A DNA stretch of 29,041 bases from a virus: positions 1 through 29,041 of the IMG/VR virus record IMGVR_UViG_3300027917_000141; one strand, given 5' to 3'. Below the pieces are notes generated by a model. The model was not told the origin of the DNA. It worked only from the letters and a program-made list of their open reading frames with translations, and did not search any database. This document shows, piece by piece, positions 24,388 through 29,041 of the stretch (the stretch's first letter is position 1; each line of letters starts with the position of its first letter). Position numbers and translations under genes: made by a program.

Positions 24388-26205
24388 TTAAACGCCTCCT
24401 TGAGGCAATTTAGGTCCTTCTGGCTGTGGCACTGGTCCACCTGGTGCTATGCCTTCTGGTGCCGCTGGCGGCAGCATTGCCATTTGTGCTTCTTCTATTA
24501 AAGCGTTTGCTTCGTCTAGCCACCTTTCAATTAAATCAGTTTTGCTTGACCCAACACCATCAAGTTTCGCCCTGATCAAATAAGATACTCCAAGTTTTAA
24601 ACCAAGCTCTAAGTTTTGGTATTTACTTGGCTCTATATATGTACCTTTTATTAGCATATGTTCAAATAGTGCTTCTAAGTCATCTATAGATGCATTTGCT
24701 AATCTGTTGTATTTCTCAAGGTCAGGAAAATCTAATAGTGATCTTGCTTCTTCTAAAGATACCATACCTGATTTAACCATCTCCACAATGCGTTCGAGGC
24801 GTCCTGAAGGGGAAGCCGGCAAAGAAGAGGCTCTGGTAACTTGCAATTCATATTGATCTTCTTCCATATCTACTTCTGACCATTTAATTTTACGGAACTT
24901 GTTATTTGACAAATATGTAACTTCTAGTTCTTCGTCGTTAGATGCGGCTTGTTTAATGGCACCCACGATATGTGTGGCAACATCAACAAAGAATTTTTCC
25001 CATGCTCTAGCAATTGGTGCAAAATTCTGCGTTTCAATGTCGTGAAACGTTCTAATAGCAATACCTGAATTTAGACCTGCTGGCTTCTGTGCGGCAGCAG
25101 ACAGCATCGAAACTCTGGCAATTTCGAACGCTTTTCTATAAAGGTTTTCCAGATACTGAATTACTTGTGGACTGATGCCTGGTGGTGTTTCTACTCTAGG
25201 AGGAATCTGCCCTTCCCACTCTATGATTTTAGCGGGAGTGTTATCTCCCAGGAATTCGTCTGGGATATTTGTGCCCTTATGTTTTAGGATATATGGTACT
25301 GCTAACAGGTTCATATTATCTTGAACTTTTTGTACGACCTCATTTATCTCCATTTGAATTGCGGCTAGTTGTTCTCCCAGACCAACCCCATACCAGCCAA
25401 GAATATCGTCAGAAAACCTAATAACAACAAATGGAAGCGCTTCTGTCCATTCCTCGTCCAGCAAAACCTCATCACCAATAAGAATCATATGTCTGCCTGG
25501 CTTATCTTTACATGAGGTTCTCCAAGCCTCGGTTACTTCTATTACATCTTCTCCCAAACCTTTTTCTAGCGCCTCTGATGCTGATGGCGCGGCTTCTATT
25601 TGTTCAGATTTTGTTTTAAACATTTGTTTTAGTTTTGTTCTAGAAACGAAATCGGTTTGAAAGATCTGATCAATCTTGTCGCTGGTAGAAACTGTGCGGC
25701 AATCTACTTTAATTCTTGAAACATGAATCCTTTCTACTTTTACCTTATTTCCATCACAGAATATTTTTAATATTCCTGTACCACAAATGCAAGCATCACG
25801 AAAAGCAAGAATTGCTTTCTGATACACTTCTTCAGCATACACAACACCATCAACAAACTTTTCTAAGTTCTTTGCTTTCTCTTGTGTTTCTTCAAATGCG
25901 CCTGATGTGAGGAATTTGGCTTTCGGTTGGTGGGCTGTAATCTTAGCAACTACAGTATCTATACAAGAACGTAAAACATTATGTGTTAGCCAATTATCAG
26001 AAGCGTTGTTACTTTCTCTAAACTTATCTACAACTTTGGTAAACCACTCACCCGGAGAAAACCCTGCTATATACTTATCTTTGTACAGGGAAATGTATTT
26101 TGTCCAATCATGAACAAGACCAGTTTGGTCAGATTTTATAATACTTACTATCTCTGATACTTCTTTCCCCGCCTCTGCAACTTCCTTGTTTAAATACCAA
26201 ACCAT
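24388..26205 (-). CDS. Portal protein, 605 residues
   Basis: The portal forms the ring through which DNA enters and leaves the head and to which the adaptor binds. The gene follows terminase directly: the ATG comes right after the terminase stop, with GGTGGAG inside that gene's end. Visible features are an alpha/beta N-terminal part with SDNWLTHNVLRSCIDTVVAK, a wing with GWYGVGLGEQLAAIQMEIN, and the stem/crown segment SGIAIRTFHDIETQNFAPIA near residues 378-397, a typical portal motif. The C-terminus is Pro/Gly-rich. The 605 residues fit podovirus-type portals (P22 725, T7 536). Confidence 0.85.
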   Translation of the reverse strand: MVWYLNKEVAEAGKEVSEIVSIIKSDQTGLVHDWTKYISLYKDKYIAGFSPGEWFTKVVDKFRESNNASDNWLTHNVLRSCIDTVVAKITAHQPKAKFLTSGAFEETQEKAKNLEKFVDGVVYAEEVYQKAILAFRDACICGTGILKIFCDGNKVKVERIHVSRIKVDCRTVSTSDKIDQIFQTDFVSRTKLKQMFKTKSEQIEAAPSASEALEKGLGEDVIEVTEAWRTSCKDKPGRHMILIGDEVLLDEEWTEALPFVVIRFSDDILGWYGVGLGEQLAAIQMEINEVVQKVQDNMNLLAVPYILKHKGTNIPDEFLGDNTPAKIIEWEGQIPPRVETPPGISPQVIQYLENLYRKAFEIARVSMLSAAAQKPAGLNSGIAIRTFHDIETQNFAPIARAWEKFFVDVATHIVGAIKQAASNDEELEVTYLSNNKFRKIKWSEVDMEEDQYELQVTRASSLPASPSGRLERIVEMVKSGMVSLEEARSLLDFPDLEKYNRLANASIDDLEALFEHMLIKGTYIEPSKYQNLELGLKLGVSYLIRAKLDGVGSSKTDLIERWLDEANALIEEAQMAMLPPAAPEGIAPGGPVPQPEGPKLPQGGV

Positions 26206-27585
26206 TTAATTTCTCCACCATGGTGTTTTATTTTTCTTCTTTTGTTGTGCCAACTCTTGTTGTAATATCCTTTCCTCTTCCGATAACTTAACTTCTGGTT
26301 TTTCTAAATATTGCCATGCATATCTGTAGGAATACAATAACGCGTCAGTTAAATGGTTATCAAATGCTGGATGTTCTTCCCTTTTTGCACCCTTATATAA
26401 CCAAGGTAATTCAGACAGTTCCTTTATCAGTTCTATATTAGAATATTGACATATTTTAACTTTTCCCTTTAGAAAATCTGCGTTTATGGTCGCGATCCAA
26501 TCTTGTTTCTTGCTTTTCTCGGCTGGAATAACATAACACCTGTGTCTTCTAGATAAGTCTTCTATAACCGTTCTGTTCTGAGAATCTGCTATTACAGTTA
26601 ATGGTTGATATTTGTTTTGGAAAAACTTTATTGTTTTTGCTATGTTATCTGGTAACATTTCAGATTTCTTGAATGATTCTAGAACATATAAGTTTGAGTC
26701 ATGTTTAGCCCAGCCTGAGATTGTAAAAGCACAAGCATCTACCCACCCAATATCGAGACCCAATATAAAAGTCATATTTTGTTTTGGGGCATCCATTATA
26801 AGATTCAATGGAGAGAACTTATAAACCATTAAAGATTCATCTTCTGTCCATAACCCAAGGTATTCTCTTTTATATTCTGCCGTATTCTTATAATCTGGAT
26901 TAATTGCCAACTGCTCCGCTATCTCTGCTTTCCAAGCACCTACTGTATATGGGTTCTCGTCTGGTTTCCAATAATAGTAATCCCAATGTTTTGGAGGATT
27001 TGTGGTGATGTCATAGAACATCCCTGTCATGATTCTAGAGGGCGTGGAAACTAGGAGCAGTTGTCCTCGGGTATCCATTAAACAAGGCCACAGGACCGAT
27101 CCAATTAAATACTGAAGCAAATCTGGATCAAATATGGCAGCCTCATCAATAGCAATTATATCATATGATGTTCCTCGCCACCTATCTGCTATATCTTTTG
27201 TGTTATCTGCACCTGCACACTCAATTAAAGATCCATTGGGAAATACTACAGTTAATGTTGTCTTGTTAAACTCTACATCTATCTTTTCACCATGCTCTTT
27301 CTCCCATTGAGTTATGATTTTTATAAGTTCTTGAAATGCTATTCTTTTTACATTCTTATATGTTAAAGCAAGCCATAAACAGTTGGTATTAGGAGTTTTT
27401 AAGCATGCTGATAGCATTTTAATAGCAACAGTTCTTGATTTACCATTTCTACGTCTGGTAAGTAGTGCTATTCTTCTGGAGGTAGAGTCTGCTACTTTTC
27501 TTTGGCATGGAGCCAAGGAATCTAGTAGCCTGGTAGGTAGGGTTCTTTTGTTAAGTTCGGCGAGTACTAGTTGAACAGGATCCAT
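26206..27585 (-). CDS. terL: Terminase large subunit
   Basis: The packaging motor and nuclease, 459 residues, a normal length. The ATPase half shows Walker A at residues 44-50 (RRRNGKS), an adenine-side SxxP-like N-terminus, Walker B with YDIIAIDEA at 141-149 and the coupling motif LLLVSTPS at 176-183. The nuclease half has the metal aspartates: D278 in ILGLDIGWVD, D334 in VIADSQNR, and D409 and D414 in HPAFDNHLTDALL. All key residues are present. The gene starts at ATG overlapping the TAA of the small gene upstream. No small terminase subunit is recognised next to it. Confidence 0.92.
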   Translation of the reverse strand: MDPVQLVLAELNKRTLPTRLLDSLAPCQRKVADSTSRRIALLTRRRNGKSRTVAIKMLSACLKTPNTNCLWLALTYKNVKRIAFQELIKIITQWEKEHGEKIDVEFNKTTLTVVFPNGSLIECAGADNTKDIADRWRGTSYDIIAIDEAAIFDPDLLQYLIGSVLWPCLMDTRGQLLLVSTPSRIMTGMFYDITTNPPKHWDYYYWKPDENPYTVGAWKAEIAEQLAINPDYKNTAEYKREYLGLWTEDESLMVYKFSPLNLIMDAPKQNMTFILGLDIGWVDACAFTISGWAKHDSNLYVLESFKKSEMLPDNIAKTIKFFQNKYQPLTVIADSQNRTVIEDLSRRHRCYVIPAEKSKKQDWIATINADFLKGKVKICQYSNIELIKELSELPWLYKGAKREEHPAFDNHLTDALLYSYRYAWQYLEKPEVKLSEEERILQQELAQQKKKNKTPWWRN

Positions 27586-27809
27586 TATTTGAGTTCAGCC
27601 AGCGGCTCCTCTCCAAGTCTAACGCCTTTAATCTGACTAAATGGGATTAATTCAAATTGTCCTTTATTTTCCAACACTATGCCTATATTTTTATAAAAGT
27701 GTAGTTTAATTCCTCTGCACGAATCTCTGAAAACAAAACCCGATGCAACCATAGGCTGGTTTGGTAACACAATCTCTATTGGCTTTAAGTTATCAAATTT
27801 ACTTCTCAT
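27585..27809 (-). CDS. Hypothetical protein, 74 residues
   Basis: A strong AAGGAGATATA ribosome-binding site precedes the ATG, and the stop overlaps the terminase start, so translation is coupled to terL. The product is beta-rich with basic and hydrophobic strands (LKPIEIVLPNQPMVASGFVF; YKNIGIVLENKGQF; LIPFSQIKGVRLGEE), like a small SH3-type barrel. It might be a packaging accessory, or occupy the slot of a small terminase subunit, but its size and fold are not those of the known ones. The family is not recognised. Confidence 0.6.
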   Translation of the reverse strand: MRSKFDNLKPIEIVLPNQPMVASGFVFRDSCRGIKLHFYKNIGIVLENKGQFELIPFSQIKGVRLGEEPLAELK

Positions 27810-27818
27810 TATATCTCC

Positions 27819-28214
27819 TTATAACTTTTCTAGATTCCACTTTTCTTTTAAATGATTACAGGCTATGGTCCAGTGTGTCACATATATTGCGCTATCAAAA
27901 TTATCAAACACAACGTCCATCAACTGTTTTCCGAAACCCAACCTTCTATAACTATATTTGACATATACCCAGTGCAATTGTCTTTTTAGTGGTTCAGCAA
28001 CAATATAACCAATAATCATCTCTGGGTCTTCATCCAGACATAGTACAAATATAGAAGATCTTTGAATTAAATCATTTTGTAAAGCACTTATTGCTTTTTC
28101 CATCCACTCTCTTGGCATTGAGAATGTTTGTTTTTCCAGCCAAGAACTACTCCAAGACTTTTTAATAAAAATAAAATCTAGGTCGCTAAACTCTCTTATT
28201 TTAACTTTTAGCAT
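27819..28214 (-). CDS. GNAT-fold acetyltransferase-like protein, 131 residues
   Basis: The order of motifs fits GNAT: an N-terminal KIREFSDLDFIFIKKSW strand and helix, DEDPEMIIGYIVAE as strand four, LHWVYVKYSYRRLGFGKQLM as motif A with the R/Q-x-x-G-x-G/A-like acetyl-CoA loop (RRLGFGKQL), and a final strand near IYVTHWTI. The start N-terminal 'FIFIKKSWSSSW' resembles phage GNAT proteins that lie just before terminase genes. The substrate is unknown; DNA-binding protein or host factor acetylation is possible. Length is a little short of typical GNAT (about 150). Confidence 0.7.
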   Translation of the reverse strand: MLKVKIREFSDLDFIFIKKSWSSSWLEKQTFSMPREWMEKAISALQNDLIQRSSIFVLCLDEDPEMIIGYIVAEPLKRQLHWVYVKYSYRRLGFGKQLMDVVFDNFDSAIYVTHWTIACNHLKEKWNLEKL

Positions 28215-28216
28215 AC

Positions 28217-28480
28217 TTATTCCTCATTATATATTACACCTTTCGGCAGTGGGTATATCCTATTTCTTAACCACTCTGGTGGAACAACCTGTACATTGAA
28301 TACCCAATCTCTTGGATGTTTATCTTGGGGTACAAACACCTGACCCTCGCCATTAAAGAAATTGGTCATAAACTGAGAGAATGTTTCCGTTGGTTCCCCA
28401 TATGCCATATAATATAGATTCAAAACATTCTCAATACCCTCTTTCTGTTCCCAGTTTGCTGCTTTTGCTTCTTCGCTCAT
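28217..28480 (-). CDS. Hypothetical protein, 87 residues
   Basis: The ATG overlaps the TGA of the upstream gene (ATGA). The N-terminus is helical (EAKAANWEQKEGIENVLNLY). The rest has aromatic and Pro-rich turns (DKHPRDWVFNVQVVPPEWLR). No family is recognised. Its ATGA coupling and conserved frame suggest that it is real and part of the early minus-strand set. Confidence 0.6.
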   Translation of the reverse strand: MSEEAKAANWEQKEGIENVLNLYYMAYGEPTETFSQFMTNFFNGEGQVFVPQDKHPRDWVFNVQVVPPEWLRNRIYPLPKGVIYNEE

Positions 28481-28971
28481 TCAAAACTCCTTAAATAATC
28501 AACCGCTTTAATGAAATAGTCTCTATTAAATGTGTTCTCATATGCATTCATAATAGAGAAATATTTCTTTTTATTATCATCATTTAACCTATCTAGTATA
28601 TGACATTTGCAACTAGTCCAAGGAAGCCTACATTCAGCACAGATACAAATGCAATATTTGTCAGGGCTCCCACACTCTTGGCAGATACACTCACATTCCC
28701 ATTTATCACAACTAGGGCATAGGTTATCACATACACAGTGTTCCATTGGTCTTGAGCAACCTTCACACCAAGGAAATCCATCCATCCAATCAAATGGGGA
28801 AATAGCCAGCGGTCGTAATGTCTGATAAATACACTTAATATTTTCTTTAAAATCAGGATCCATTGTTGTGCCGGCGGCACAGTTTCCGCGAATGGCTTCT
28901 TGGATAATATTGGTGAGAGCCAGTTTAAACTTTCCTATCAGTTTATCATCAATTATCCCTTTAATTCTCAT
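28477..28971 (-). CDS. Protein with four tandem Cys-rich modules, probable zinc binding, 164 residues
   Basis: The N-terminal 65 residues are mixed helix and strand. Residues about 69-124 carry four successive modules of the form CxxC-x(4-6)-CxC: CEGCSRPMEHCVC, CPSCDKWECECIC, CQECGSPDKYCIC and CAECRLPWTSCKC. They would supply 16 cysteines, enough for four zinc ions or for intertwined knuckles. The C-terminus is charged helix. Tandem knuckles often bind RNA, DNA or proteins, so it may be a regulator. The modules do not match a zinc-finger family I can name. The start overlaps the preceding gene by 11 bases, so the genes are coupled. Confidence 0.7.
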   Translation of the reverse strand: MRIKGIIDDKLIGKFKLALTNIIQEAIRGNCAAGTTMDPDFKENIKCIYQTLRPLAISPFDWMDGFPWCEGCSRPMEHCVCDNLCPSCDKWECECICQECGSPDKYCICICAECRLPWTSCKCHILDRLNDDNKKKYFSIMNAYENTFNRDYFIKAVDYLRSFE

Positions 28972-29041
28972 TGGCTGCCCGTTTCTCCAATTTTGCTATT
29001 TGTTTTTTTAATCTGCTGACTTTAAATACAACCATCAGCCT
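28961..29041 (-). CDS. Short basic coiled-coil protein, start possibly beyond the window
   Basis: The frame ends at a TAA (28961-28963) and contains an ATG at 29035, which would give 24 residues (MVVFKVSRLKKQIAKLEKR, then AANEN). The frame is still open at the window edge, so the real N-terminus may lie outside. The visible part is a short basic helix with a heptad pattern. It overlaps the start of the next gene by 11 bases, like other coupled genes here. Function unknown. Confidence 0.45.
   Translation of the reverse strand, partial: RLMVVFKVSRLKKQIAKLEKRAANEN

Overview
The window is an AT-rich piece of a tailed double-stranded DNA phage (Caudoviricetes), free or integrated. The right 26 kb, all on the minus strand, carries a full virion module. 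It runs from right to left: small early or accessory genes, a GNAT-fold protein, terminase large subunit, portal, scaffold, major capsid protein, a small head or decoration protein, tail adaptor, a small beta-domain protein, a very large nozzle-like tail protein, three large internal or ejection-type proteins, then a cluster of beta-rich tail, fibre and carbohydrate-binding proteins, and last a holin-like membrane protein. No tape measure, sheath or tube gene is visible. The adaptor, nozzle and ejection-protein order points to a short-tailed, podovirus-like particle. No tRNA, integrase, CRISPR or replication gene is seen, and I could not name a host.

Layout. (1) 1-2084, plus strand: the end of an unknown gene, an HNH endonuclease with an N-terminal zinc finger, and four small genes, one of them Cys-rich, packed with overlapping stops and starts. 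(2) 2085-2904: the convergent junction and small lysis-region genes, with two rho-independent terminators on opposite strands and a previously uncalled 48-residue gene. (3) 2905-10411, minus: fibre and receptor-binding proteins made of Ig-like repeats, LamG-like and FG-GAP-like domains, plus three paralogous small beta-proteins. (4) 10422-17286, minus: three large proteins expected to sit inside the virion; the largest has tandem repeats and a C-terminal S74-type chaperone-like domain. (5) 17289-21403: nozzle, small beta-protein and adaptor. (6) 21425-27585: head genes, with hairpin terminators after the major capsid gene and after the 60-residue gene. (7) 27585-29041: small accessory genes including a protein with four Cys-rich modules.

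Most minus-strand genes touch or overlap through ATGA or TAATG junctions, so translational coupling is likely; hairpins probably tune the ratio of capsid to tail products. The most unusual signal is a strong excess of the tripeptide Asp-(Gly/Ala/Ser)-Tyr in many unrelated beta-rich virion proteins: about 60 by my count, with varied codons, and none in terminase, portal, scaffold or ejection proteins. Other points of note are a domain shared between a small tail gene and the N-terminus of a receptor-binding protein, and a duplicated chaperone-entry motif in the 1122-residue protein. I found no convincing defence or anti-defence system.
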